A DNA stretch of 64,000 nt from Clostridiaceae bacterium BL-3 (GTDB lineage: Bacteria > Bacillota > Clostridia > Clostridiales > Clostridiaceae). Shown here one piece after another: positions 8,801 through 17,020 of this stretch. The stretch's first letter is position 1. Each line of letters begins with the position of its first letter. Under the pieces are notes generated by a model, which saw nothing but the letters and a program-made list of their open reading frames with translations, was not told the origin of the DNA and did no database searches. The translations under genes and the position numbers were made by a program. Location: NCBI GenBank assembly GCA_902809985.1, contig CADDXC010000001.1:1798001-1862000 (forward strand). Reading direction: 5' to 3'.

Positions 8801-10666
8801 TCACGGTTCTGCAAATTCCCATTCAAATTCCTTGGGTACGACTTCCATAAGCACAAGATCCTGCTCTGTACGCAGGATAGCTTGTCCGCTCGAGAAGCTT
8901 GAAATATACTCACGACAATTTGCCGACAGATTGAAATACTTTGCTGTTTCCCTGGCTACACTAGGTTCAAGTTTAAGTATTATTTTGGTAGCACAGAGTG
9001 ATACTATAGCCCTTCCCTGCTGGGTAGCTATAAAATCCTCAATAAATTGTGTAGCAAGTGTAAGTGCTATGTTGAAAGCCCTTCCAAGCCTTGCTATATT
9101 GTCTATAAAATCAAGTGCTCTTTCGAACTTGGTAAACAGCGATCCCTCGTCTACATATACATCCTTCAATATATTTTTAAGTTTCCAGTTTGAAAATTTG
9201 GCCCATATCCATGACATGGTGTTTATAGTTGCAAAAAACTTAGAAAAATCATCGGCCAGGTTTTTGAAACTTATAACAATAAGCCTGCTTTTCAAATCCA
9301 CAGTACTTTGGCAGTCAAAAATGGCCATTGGACCATCTCCAGTTATCATCTTCATAATTTCAGTAAGTTCAGTGAGATTTGCAAGCTGGGCGCTCCTGTT
9401 GTATTCCACAAGACCGTCCCTCAAATTTGAAAGTGTAGGAAGTCTCTTTTTTACCTTGCCGGTATAAAACTTACCCTCTACTGCTTTTTCAGCTTCTATA
9501 TAAAGGCTGTCTGCATTTTCCGTTATCTTGCAATCGGAGTACAATTTACTTACCACACCGTCAACAGCTGTAATCTCCTGTCCTCTAAGCGGTTTCCCCC
9601 TGAACCTTTCAGCAAAAATAGAAATCATATTCACTATTTCAGTTCTTTTTCCGTAGAGATTGATTTTTCTCTTTCCATGTTCGTCTTCCTCTATCTCAAG
9701 ATCAAAAGGGTTTATACCGCTTTTGACTCCAGGTTTGAGTTCTATAAATTGTCCTCCAAGAATTTCAGCCTGCTTGCGATATTCACCTTTGGGATCCATT
9801 ATTACCGACCATCTGCCAGCTGCAGTTCCTCTGGCAGATTTTACATGCATTAAAACGGATTTTCCGGCACCTGTTGTTCCACAGATAAAAGTATGTGGAT
9901 TGGTAAGTTCCGGAGCACCTATAAAATTGTTGTAAAATATATAGGACTTCGTATTCAGGTTTCTCCCAAGCAGTATCCCTCCCCTGTGTGAAAGCTGTGT
10001 ATTTCCCAATGGAATAAGACTTGCTATAGCCCCTGTTGTCATATTTCTAAGATAGGAAGAGTATGATAGATTGAGCGTCGGAAGTCCTGAAATAAAACTT
10101 TTGCTTTGATCATAAGTAAGACACCTGATCTTTACAGCTTTTCTACTGCATAAATCATTCAAAGAATTGGATCTATCATCAAGATCCCTGGTATCTCTGC
10201 CCCATATAAAAATAATTGGCTGTGCAAAGAACATCCTTTCTTTGTTTGTCTGGATGAGTTCTCGCAGTGCATCAAGATCATCCGCCGCATGTGCCACTCC
10301 ATAATCCACAGCATATCCATGCTTTACCTGAAGGTTCAGATTAGACTTAAGCTCAGAATATTTGGAGGTGAGCCGATTTATTATCTCAGCATCAGGAATT
10401 GGCTCTACATAAGTTGAAATATCTATGTTTCCCAACGTAAACAGATCATTTAGAAAACCTATATACATCTGCCTCGGGTAATTTGTTATAGCATAAACAC
10501 GAACATATTTATTCGGTCCCAGGTATATATAATCATTGTTTTCACTGAAAACATCGGGGTAAATTAAATCCATGATATTTGATGTTTTATCAAATATATC
10601 ACCTGTTTTTTTATTACTTTTGCCTGGTTTCTTTTTGAATTTCTTCCCTTTCAATATCATATTCAT
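8801..10666 (-). CDS. virB4: VirB4-family conjugation ATPase
   Basis: The 621-residue protein has Walker A at 262-271 (CGTTGAGKSV) and Walker B near 505 (DVYVDEGSLF), followed by the VirB4-type ALTLATQFIEDF segment and a late RTEQD region. VirB4 powers assembly of the type IV secretion channel and substrate transfer at the cytoplasmic face. It is shorter than typical 700-800-residue VirB4 proteins because much of the N-terminal part seems to be in the upstream gene. Its start overlaps that gene's end by about 50 bp, which suggests translational coupling. Confidence 0.9.
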   Translation of the reverse strand: MNMILKGKKFKKKPGKSNKKTGDIFDKTSNIMDLIYPDVFSENNDYIYLGPNKYVRVYAITNYPRQMYIGFLNDLFTLGNIDISTYVEPIPDAEIINRLTSKYSELKSNLNLQVKHGYAVDYGVAHAADDLDALRELIQTNKERMFFAQPIIFIWGRDTRDLDDRSNSLNDLCSRKAVKIRCLTYDQSKSFISGLPTLNLSYSSYLRNMTTGAIASLIPLGNTQLSHRGGILLGRNLNTKSYIFYNNFIGAPELTNPHTFICGTTGAGKSVLMHVKSARGTAAGRWSVIMDPKGEYRKQAEILGGQFIELKPGVKSGINPFDLEIEEDEHGKRKINLYGKRTEIVNMISIFAERFRGKPLRGQEITAVDGVVSKLYSDCKITENADSLYIEAEKAVEGKFYTGKVKKRLPTLSNLRDGLVEYNRSAQLANLTELTEIMKMITGDGPMAIFDCQSTVDLKSRLIVISFKNLADDFSKFFATINTMSWIWAKFSNWKLKNILKDVYVDEGSLFTKFERALDFIDNIARLGRAFNIALTLATQFIEDFIATQQGRAIVSLCATKIILKLEPSVARETAKYFNLSANCREYISSFSSGQAILRTEQDLVLMEVVPKEFEWEFAEP

Positions 10667-11450
10667 CTTCTTTTTTGTCCTCCTTTCCCGAATAGATCTC
10701 CTGGCCTATACCCTCTGTATAAAGCTCCATTGCACCATTTTTGATAAGTTTTTCTATCAGTATGTTGTCACCACGCTGCAATATATCAGCAAAAAGCTGG
10801 GCAATTTGGTATGAATTCAGTATGGATACCCTCATTTTTGCCCCAATAAGCTTGGACATTACCAGGTTGCATTTATACCTGAGGTCATTTTTTGCCCTTT
10901 CCTCATCTTTTATATCAGTGCCAATAATGCAGAAACTTCTAAATACATATACTCCCCTGCTGTTTTCAATTTCCTTATATGAGTTATACAGTTTGTCAGA
11001 ATACTGCCTTAGCCCCTCCGGGATATTTTCATCAGCAGATTCTACTGTTTTTAAAACAAGTTCTGCCGGCTCTTTTGTTTCTATTCTTGTTGGTGTTGTA
11101 AAAAATTGAATTGAATCATTTAGAGAAAGTGCAAACTGGAGAAGTTTCAATTCCATAACTTCTATTTCATCATCAGTAAGAAGCGGAATATCAGGTGAGG
11201 ATACGCTGAGTATGATTCTCCTTTTACCACTTAGGAGCTGAATTTTATTGTTTTTTATGTCATTCATACCTATCAGTTTCTTTATTTCAGGCAGAGACTT
11301 TGTTTTGACATCTTTATTTTTATTGGAAGTTTTAATGTCCTTATCTAAATACTTACCACTCTTTTTATTCTCATCATCTATTCTTGTATAGATATAGGCC
11401 CCAATTGGAAATGAAAGCCCTATAAGTACAAGAACAACTGCTATAAGCAA
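10614..11450 (-). CDS. Membrane-anchored VirB4 N-terminal-like protein
   Basis: I chose a TTG start at 11450 because an AAGAAGGG site sits just before it and the product then begins directly with a membrane helix (LIAVVLVLIGLSFPIGAYIY). An in-frame ATG at 11534 would overlap the upstream gene by 49 bp. The soluble part (about residues 60-278) resembles the region before the ATPase core in VirB4 proteins, for example IENSRGVYVFRSFCIIGTD and YQIAQLFADILQRGD. It is probably a component split from VirB4 that works with it. The tail is strongly charged (EDKKEDEYDIEREE). Confidence 0.65.
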   Translation of the reverse strand: MLIAVVLVLIGLSFPIGAYIYTRIDDENKKSGKYLDKDIKTSNKNKDVKTKSLPEIKKLIGMNDIKNNKIQLLSGKRRIILSVSSPDIPLLTDDEIEVMELKLLQFALSLNDSIQFFTTPTRIETKEPAELVLKTVESADENIPEGLRQYSDKLYNSYKEIENSRGVYVFRSFCIIGTDIKDEERAKNDLRYKCNLVMSKLIGAKMRVSILNSYQIAQLFADILQRGDNILIEKLIKNGAMELYTEGIGQEIYSGKEDKKEDEYDIEREEIQKETRQK

Positions 11451-11485
11451 ATAAATCCCTTCTTTCCAGACAAGCCATAACACAA

Positions 11486-11830
11486 CTATGGTTGGTTTTT
11501 TATAACATGATTTCTCAACTTGTACATGACGCATTTAAATAAATATTTATCAATATTTATACCGTCTTTCTTAATGAAAGCCATAATAATACAAAATATT
11601 GAAAACGGTAATGAAACTACAATTCTAACTGCGAAAGACAAAAAATTAAATGAAATAGCACCACCTACGGTTGTCCTTGACATATAGCCTGTGTTCAATA
11701 TGAAAAGTAGCAATATGATAAAAACTGCAAGCACAATCCATGCAAACTGTCTAAGTGAAAGGTACCCGCCAATAATCTTGTCTTCACTGTCTATGTTGTA
11801 AGGTACAGTAAAATATGTCACATATATCAC
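11486..11830 (-). CDS. PrgI-family (VirB3-like) conjugation protein
   Basis: The 114-residue protein starts with the PrgI signature VPYNIDSEDKIIGGYLSLRQ. Two closely spaced membrane helices follow (about 30-50 and 62-85) and then a basic C-terminus. PrgI proteins sit before VirB4 in Gram-positive transfer operons and are viewed as VirB3 counterparts. The stop lies 36 bp before the TTG start of the next gene. Confidence 0.8.
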   Translation of the reverse strand: MIYVTYFTVPYNIDSEDKIIGGYLSLRQFAWIVLAVFIILLLFILNTGYMSRTTVGGAISFNFLSFAVRIVVSLPFSIFCIIMAFIKKDGINIDKYLFKCVMYKLRNHVIKNQP

Positions 11831-11886
11831 CCCTCTTTTTTATATAAACAGCAGCAGAAGATCCACTGCTGCATTTGTTTTTGTTC

Positions 11887-12267
11887 CTATCCTTTGAGCC
11901 CAAAAGTACCCCAAAAGAAACCTACGAAAATTGCAATAGCACCAATTAATACAGCCCCACCAACTATCCATCCAATTGATGCAAGGGCTTCAGTACGGGT
12001 TTCCTGTCTTTTATGTGCGAGTATCATTGTAAGTCCGACAATTCCCATGGCTATAGCTATGGCTCCACCACCTACAGCCATAAGTACTGTCTTTGTAGAA
12101 CCAAACAATCTGCTTTCCACAGCTTTTGATGATTGAGTGCTGATAGCCTGATCTATGCTGTCTGCAAGTACCGGGCAGTTTACCACAATGATTGCAGATA
12201 ATGTAAAAAAGGCATCCATAACAACTTTCCTGCCATTTGTTAAAAGGTTTCTCAATTTTTTCAGCAT
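11887..12267 (-). CDS. VirB2/TrbC-like small membrane protein
   Basis: The start at 12267 (MLKKLRNLLT) is preferred over 12294, because the AGGAGGTG ribosome site lies between the two. The 126-residue product has a signal-peptide-like start ending near VLADS, a hydrophilic stretch, and two membrane helices (VLMAVGGGAIAIAMGIVGLTMIL and IGWIVGGAVLIGAIAIFVGFFWG) separated by a short charged loop. This is the VirB2/TrbC pilin layout. It lies between a second small membrane protein and the PrgI gene. Confidence 0.75.
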   Translation of the reverse strand: MLKKLRNLLTNGRKVVMDAFFTLSAIIVVNCPVLADSIDQAISTQSSKAVESRLFGSTKTVLMAVGGGAIAIAMGIVGLTMILAHKRQETRTEALASIGWIVGGAVLIGAIAIFVGFFWGTFGLKG

Positions 12268-12305
12268 GAATACACCACCTCCTTTCTTCTGCATCTCATT
12301 TCTCT

Positions 12306-12641
12306 TTACTTACCTGCACCCGCGGTTTTTGCCGCTGTGATTATAAGACCCAGAATGAGCGGGGCAAGATAAAACAAAAACAAAACTGCAATGGTAGTAG
12401 CAATACCACACCATCCAGCTTTTTTAATATTTTTTGACATTAATATTCCTCCAAGGAGTAAAACCAGCGCAGATATCAAAAGTACAAGTTTTGCGATTGG
12501 AAATACAATTGGATCCAAGGAATTGTAGATAAACTGTATTACAGCATTTATACTGTGTGAAAAATCGGAAGAAGACACGGCCTGAACGGCTCCTGAGTCT
12601 ATATTTTCTGCTGCAAGGACAGTAAAAAACATTAGATTCAA
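12306..12641 (-). CDS. Second small VirB2-like membrane protein
   Basis: A TTG at 12641 lies 5 bases after a GGAGGTGA site and gives a 111-residue product. An earlier in-frame GTG at 12650 sits inside the ribosome site itself. The protein has a short signal-like start, an extracellular-type stretch (SSSDFSHSINAVIQFIYNSL) and two strongly hydrophobic helices around a GWCG turn. It may be a pilin-like subunit or a small channel protein. It begins 6 bp after the sigma-factor stop, so the two are co-transcribed. Confidence 0.65.
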   Translation of the reverse strand: MNLMFFTVLAAENIDSGAVQAVSSSDFSHSINAVIQFIYNSLDPIVFPIAKLVLLISALVLLLGGILMSKNIKKAGWCGIATTIAVLFLFYLAPLILGLIITAAKTAGAGK

Positions 12642-12646
12642 GTAAA

Positions 12647-13306
12647 TCACCTCCCATCTGTAGCACAGATTTTTTCATCATCCTGGTTGAACAGCTCAAA
12701 TCGTAATTTTCTAATGGAATTTTTTTTGATTTTATAGACCTGAGATTTCTCTAAATTTAAAAGAGCTGAGATTTCCTTGAGCTGCATCTGATCAAAATAA
12801 AATCTTTTCAATATAAATATTTCCAATTTGGATAATTTACAATATCTGAAAAGCTGGGTTAAGAATATATGATTTTCTACATTTTTGAACTCATTGAATT
12901 CACTTTTGGCATGTAAATTCGTTATTTCATCCAGTGATAACAAACTTTCAGATTTGAATTTTTTAAACTTTTCTGGATCTTTGGATTGCCTTTTCGATCT
13001 CATATAACTTCTGATTTTATAATCCGGAAGATGTACATAAAACGTATTATTGCTCATATATTTCCATATTTCCCCTTTGATATATGGATAAGCGTAAGCT
13101 AGAAATTCGGAATTGCTTTCAAGATTATAGTTTCCAAGCGCTTTCAAAAAGCCTATTTTGCCCTCAGATACCAGGTCCTCGAAATTTGTATTTGAAATGC
13201 TTAATTTATGTGCTATCCAGTAAATGTAATTTATATTTTTATTTAAAAGAGTTGAAACAGCTTTTTTATCCCCTTGCTGGGCTTTTTTTATGAGTGTATT
13301 ATCCAT
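12647..13306 (-). CDS. Sigma-70-family factor heading the transfer operon
   Basis: The 219-residue protein has sigma region 2 in the first half (NFEDLVSEGKIGFLKALGNYN, followed by YAYPYIKGEIWKYM) and region 4 at the C-terminus (ILKRFYFDQMQLKEISALLNLEKSQVYKIKKNSIRKLR, a helix-turn-helix). Length and layout fit a small alternative sigma factor of the sporulation/general-stress type rather than a housekeeping sigma. It lies upstream of the T4SS genes in the same operon. It may recognise the conserved element upstream of itself (13516-13553), of the surface protein and of virD4; that link is inference. Confidence 0.8.
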   Translation of the reverse strand: MDNTLIKKAQQGDKKAVSTLLNKNINYIYWIAHKLSISNTNFEDLVSEGKIGFLKALGNYNLESNSEFLAYAYPYIKGEIWKYMSNNTFYVHLPDYKIRSYMRSKRQSKDPEKFKKFKSESLLSLDEITNLHAKSEFNEFKNVENHIFLTQLFRYCKLSKLEIFILKRFYFDQMQLKEISALLNLEKSQVYKIKKNSIRKLRFELFNQDDEKICATDGR

Positions 13307-13398
13307 GGAGACTCTTCTATATTTGTTTTTCCTAATGTTGCTACTTTCTTTTTTACTGCCTTATAGCTGGCATCCTTCAATTTAATCATGATGTTCAT
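13288..13398 (-). CDS. Possible 36-residue leader peptide overlapping the sigma gene
   Basis: An ATG at 13398 (with a second at 13389) follows GGAGGG by 13 bases and encodes a basic peptide starting MNIMIKLKDASYKAVKKK. The stop at 13288 is 16 bases inside the sigma gene, whose own ribosome site is weak (GAAGAG). Translation of the leader could therefore couple to sigma synthesis. It is short and without homology evidence. Confidence 0.4.
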   Translation of the reverse strand: MNIMIKLKDASYKAVKKKVATLGKTNIEESPWIIHS

Positions 13399-13515
13399 CA
13401 ATTCTGTTTTTCCCTCCTAGTAAACTACCTTACATTAGAATTGTCAGGGTAAGTTTACTTGGATTTTAAAGTTAAATCGACCTTAATTAAATGGTACAAC
13501 ATATTTTTAATTATA

Positions 13516-13553
13516 AATTTGGCCATTTCTTATCCGTTTTTGGAGTAATAATT
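13516..13553 (-). promoter_or_regulatory. Conserved upstream element, copy C
   Basis: This lies about 120 bp before the leader/sigma start. It begins with the same block as copy A (AAATTTGG, then ATTTCTTAT) and continues with GGAGTAA where A and B have GGGTAA. The similarity to copy A continues toward the gene (CCATTTAATTAAGG compared with TCATTAAATTAAGA). The sigma operon would be autoregulated if this is its own promoter. Confidence 0.5.
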
Positions 13554-13739
13554 GGTATATAAATTTAAAATTTTTGATATTAACACAAAAAAATAAAGGA
13601 TGTTCATATCCCACTTGTTGAAATAAGAGACTTCCCTACTTTAGCTGAATTATCCTATTTATAATACTGTCCTTTATACTCTATAATTATATAGCCATTT
13701 TTCTGCTTCCTTTATTCTGTCATAAGTATCAATGCTGAT

Positions 13740-15170
13740 ACATTCCGTAAAGTGAACTACTCACCACTTACCTGAGCCTTACGGCTGTTAACGGTTGAAA
13801 TGGAAGCTTTGATGAGTCTAACGACTCAATTTAAGAAGTTTGGCTGCTAGGCAACCCTTATTCTTACGGGCGTGTCCACTTCGCCCCTATTGTATAGCCC
13901 CTCAAGGGACACAACGCTACTTTTACTGAGGATGTTCAATGCACCGTTTACGTCTGCATTGATGTAAGAACCTGCCTTTGTCCGGTACAGTCCGCGCTTT
14001 ACACGCCTGCCCGAGAACTTGTACACGTCCGGATTGTCAGCATTGTAGACAGGAACAATATCCCTGTCAAAAAAGCTCGCTTTTGATGTGTAGCTTTCCT
14101 CCTGTTTCAGGTATTTGATGCCGTAAAGCTGGCAGAGATATTCAAGTTTGTCCCGCAGCTTGCCAAATGGAATGTTCACGAAGTTTTGGTTGTTGGCTTT
14201 CCCTATTCTGCTGCTTGTCTGGAATGTCTTATTGTATCCTACTACAAGTGTACCAATTTTACTTTTCAGACAGTAATTTATGATGATACGGGCAGTCTTC
14301 GCCATATAGTCGTTAACTTTGTTGTTGCGTCTGCGGGCTATTGACTTCTGGCGATTTGTGGTGCATTTTCCAAATTTCTGCTTGTCCTTGATGCTCTGCA
14401 GCCGTGCATTCTGCTTGTTGTACCACTGGTTGACAGATTTGAGCCTGCGTCCGTCTATGATGAAACTCTCGCCGGCAGAAGTCACACAGGTAGCCAGGTT
14501 GTTAATTCCAAAGTCAACTGCCAGTGCTTTGTTTTTATCTAAGTTTCTTTGTTCTTCTTTCACTTCATAAGTGTACTGAATTTCAAAGAACCTGGCTTTT
14601 GCCTTAGGTATTATGCGTATCTCCTTAATCTTCTTGTCCAGGAGAATAGGCGGGATTGCAATCTCAACTTTGGCGTGTTTTTTCTTGAACTGGTTTGAGT
14701 ATGGCAATACAAGTTTATTGCCTTTCAGGCGGACAAAACCGATGACAAGTGTGGTGAATCCATGTTTCGGTAAGTAGTGCGGGAGTACAACGTCCCGGAA
14801 ATTATATCGCCCCTGTCCGGCCAGTTTGATGAGACCGAAGAATGATTTAAACGAGCCGTCCACTTCCCTAAGGATCTGCTGTGCCATATTTGAGTTAAGT
14901 GTCTTATAGTTAGGGCTGTCCTTCAAAAGGGTATAGTTCTTCTGGTAGTTCAGGTACTCACCCTCACGGAAATAATACTGGCGTATATTGTAGATGGCTT
15001 CATTGGTAAGATTCTTTGCCGCATGGGCCAGCTTACGGATATTCAGGTATTCTTCCCTGGACAAATGTTTTACCTGTTGTTTGACTGTTAAGTACATGGT
15101 ATTTCACCTCGCTTTCTGAGGTTATTATACTATCTTTGACGTATCTTTTCTCCATACCCTTGTATTACAT
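13740..15170 (-). mobile_element. IS605-type element carrying tnpB only
   Basis: A tnpB gene without a Y1 transposase. Downstream of its stop lies a structured tail (13745-13846) with a hairpin GAGTC-GTTA-GACTC and a GTGAACTACTCACC palindrome-like end; upstream of the start is a small CCTC/GAGG hairpin. Exact ends are uncertain. It sits between the mrr-like remnant and the T4SS operon. The rest of the gap, 13560-13740, shows nothing I recognise. Confidence 0.6.
13847..15097 (-). CDS. tnpB: TnpB-family RNA-guided nuclease
   Basis: The 416-residue protein has RuvC-I Asp in ALAVDFGINNLAT (D195) and the last Asp in NADVNGALNI (about 383). At the usual RuvC-II position the sequence is LVVGYNKTFQ, without Glu. 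A conserved QEESYTSKASFF motif about 40 residues later offers an alternative Glu. Of the zinc-ribbon cysteines none is obvious. The GAGGTG site before ATG 15097 supports the start. Known TnpB proteins use a guide RNA from the element's right end; no TnpA partner is present here. Confidence 0.85.
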   Translation of the reverse strand: MYLTVKQQVKHLSREEYLNIRKLAHAAKNLTNEAIYNIRQYYFREGEYLNYQKNYTLLKDSPNYKTLNSNMAQQILREVDGSFKSFFGLIKLAGQGRYNFRDVVLPHYLPKHGFTTLVIGFVRLKGNKLVLPYSNQFKKKHAKVEIAIPPILLDKKIKEIRIIPKAKARFFEIQYTYEVKEEQRNLDKNKALAVDFGINNLATCVTSAGESFIIDGRRLKSVNQWYNKQNARLQSIKDKQKFGKCTTNRQKSIARRRNNKVNDYMAKTARIIINYCLKSKIGTLVVGYNKTFQTSSRIGKANNQNFVNIPFGKLRDKLEYLCQLYGIKYLKQEESYTSKASFFDRDIVPVYNADNPDVYKFSGRRVKRGLYRTKAGSYINADVNGALNILSKSSVVSLEGLYNRGEVDTPVRIRVA

Positions 15171-15231
15171 AGTATTTTAAATATAGAAATATCACAAATC
15201 TATCTCTGAATAATGCCGTATTATTAAGCCT

Positions 15232-15406
15232 TTATTTTTCTTTAACAAGCTTTATCCATGGCTTAAATGAATCTTTTTTTACCACACCTAGCATATTACA
15301 AAATTTTTCAAAGTTAACTAAACTAAATAAGTCAAATTTACGATTATTAATCAGCTGATCAGCAGTTTCTATACATCCTTTTGAAAAATCTTTAGCTGTA
15401 GATTAT
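15232..15406 (-). pseudogene. 3' end of an Mrr-like restriction endonuclease gene
   Basis: Read on the minus strand this gives STAKDFSKGCIETADQL and then a C-terminal tail ending KLVKEK-stop. It begins abruptly at the end of IS3 copy 1. The missing upstream part is found on the far side of IS3 copy 2 (28520-28615), where the frame ends with GANKGIYI. Joined, they give the Mrr-type sequence GANKGIYI-STAKDF, though a frame slip remains at the junction. The family call is from this motif only. Confidence 0.6.
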
Positions 15407-16396
15407 AATGGACCCAAGAATTCAGACAAAAAAATGCTTGCTTTTTAGTTAGGTTCTCCATAATATTTTTATTAAGGATGGTGAATCACATGAGGAAAAT
15501 TTACAGCTCCGAATTCAAAGCAAGATTAGTACTGGAAGTACTTCGTGGAGAACGTACTTTAAGCGAAATAGCTTCTGAAAATCAAGTCCATCCCAATATG
15601 CTCACAAGATGGAAAACAGAAGCTGTAAAGAATTTTTCACAGCTTTTTGAAAAAGAAGCATCTAAAACAAAGCAGCCAGAACCAGCCAATACTATTTATC
15701 CTTACCTGCTCAAAAACCTTGTAATAATGTATCCTGATCAAGTGTGGAGCATTGATATTACCTACGTTCCAATACACAAAAGCTGGCTTTACCTGGTGGC
15801 AATCATCGACTGGTATTCACGTTTTGTTGTGGATTGGGAAATAGATGACAATCTTGAAATTTACTTTGTACTTGAAGCATGCAAAAATGCTTTGAAAAAG
15901 TCAGCACCCGAAATTATAAATAGTGACCAGGGGAGTCATTTTACAAGCCCAAAATACACAAATTTGTTTCTTGAATCAGATTCAAGGATCAGCATGGACC
16001 ATCGAGGGCGTGCCTATGACAATATTTTTATTGAAAGATTGTGGCGCAGTGTTAAATATGAAAATATTTATCTGCAGGATTACCAGAATCCACGGGAGGC
16101 ACGCATTGGAATCAACGGCTACTTGAAATATTATAATTATAAAAGGCCGCATCAAAGTCTTAGCTATAAGACTCCCGCTGAAATATACAACAAATAATTT
16201 ATTTGCTTTCCTGAGAAAAATTATACCTGCAGATGGAAATTACGTCAAGGATGCTGACGCACCATCTGCGATGGCATGTCCCTGACATAATTTTCATCAA
16301 CAGGTGAAGTGTATTTAAGGGAAAGCATTATGATACTGTTTATCAACCTAACTATAAATCTACTAAAAAATTGTCTTGACAAAGGGGTGCACTTTA
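15404..16396 (+). mobile_element. IS3-family element, copy 1
   Basis: The ends are imperfect inverted repeats: TATAATGGACCC at the left and the complement TAAAGTGCACCC at the right. It is identical to 27527-28519. There is no direct duplication around this single copy; the matching GAT lies beyond copy 2. Confidence 0.8.
15490..16197 (+). CDS. IS3-family transposase, internally fused OrfA-OrfB
   Basis: The protein (235 residues from ATG 15490 after AAGGATGGTG, or 239 from 15478) begins like OrfA (YSSEFKARLVLEVLRGERTLSEIASENQVHPNMLTRWK). At about residue 60 it switches to the integrase core of OrfB, with triad residues in WSIDITYVPI, INSDQGSHFT and NIFIERLWRSVKYE. The leucine zipper of OrfA and the N-terminal HTH of OrfB are missing, so it is far shorter than the usual roughly 380-residue frameshift product. 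All three acidic residues are present. An identical gene lies at 27613-28320. Confidence 0.85.
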   Translation: MRKIYSSEFKARLVLEVLRGERTLSEIASENQVHPNMLTRWKTEAVKNFSQLFEKEASKTKQPEPANTIYPYLLKNLVIMYPDQVWSIDITYVPIHKSWLYLVAIIDWYSRFVVDWEIDDNLEIYFVLEACKNALKKSAPEIINSDQGSHFTSPKYTNLFLESDSRISMDHRGRAYDNIFIERLWRSVKYENIYLQDYQNPREARIGINGYLKYYNYKRPHQSLSYKTPAEIYNK

Positions 16397-16646
16397 TCTT
16401 CCAATAGACCATTTGGGTGCTAATCTATTTTTTCAACTTATAACAAAGAGATACGAACATAATTCTACTATAATAACAACGAATCAGCCATTCAGTAAAT
16501 GGGGAGATGTTTTTTCAGATGTAACTTTAGCTAATGCAATATTAGATAGGTTATTGCATCATTCACATATCGTAAAAATTATTGGACCTTTATATAGGAC
16601 AAAAGATGTTTATGAATTAATCCAGCAAGAAAGAACCCCTGATTAA
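16397..16646 (+). pseudogene. istB: 3' fragment of an IS21-type istB gene
   Basis: Directly after the IS3 end the frame reads LPIDHLGANLFFQLITKRYEHNSTIITTNQPFSKWGDVF, continuing through ILDRLLHHSHIVKIIG to a stop. This is the C-terminal third of an IstB ATPase. It is only loosely similar to the intact istB at 23111-23890, so it comes from a different IS21 element. A possible right end of that element (TTACA) lies near 16718. The stretch 16719-17020 shows nothing I recognise. Confidence 0.8.
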
Positions 16647-17020
16647 TTTAAATTTACTATAAAATATTTATGCATTTTCATGTTGGAACTTTTCAACATT
16701 TTGAACTTGACATTTACAAATATATGCTCTTCGTTTTCGGCTGAAGTTTCTTTAATACTGCTATTTGTATTATGCTTCATCACGTTAAAAGGTGCCCTAA
16801 CGCTCTACATAATCCCGTTACAATGTAACCAGTTTACATACCTGTATAATGTTTTAAAAGGTCATACACACCCTTCTGACGAGCAAACAATACAATAGTA
16901 GTAATACTGCTTGTCCGAGTTTATTTCTTATACAACGGCTCACAACACCTATACCTATTATTTTTTACAGTTGGGGTATGTTTAACCAACTCTCTATATT
17001 TATTTTTATATATTAAAAAA

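Noticed and set aside
8832-9467. Plus-strand 211-codon frame
   Set aside because: Lies inside virB4 on the other strand and contains no domain-like sequence.
12424-12699. Minus-strand 91-codon frame overlapping the VirB2-like gene
   Set aside because: Out of frame with both real genes there and without a ribosome site or a hydrophobic pattern.
16680-16898. Plus-strand 72-codon frame after the istB fragment
   Set aside because: No ribosome site and no recognisable sequence; it straddles the likely end of the old IS21 remnant.
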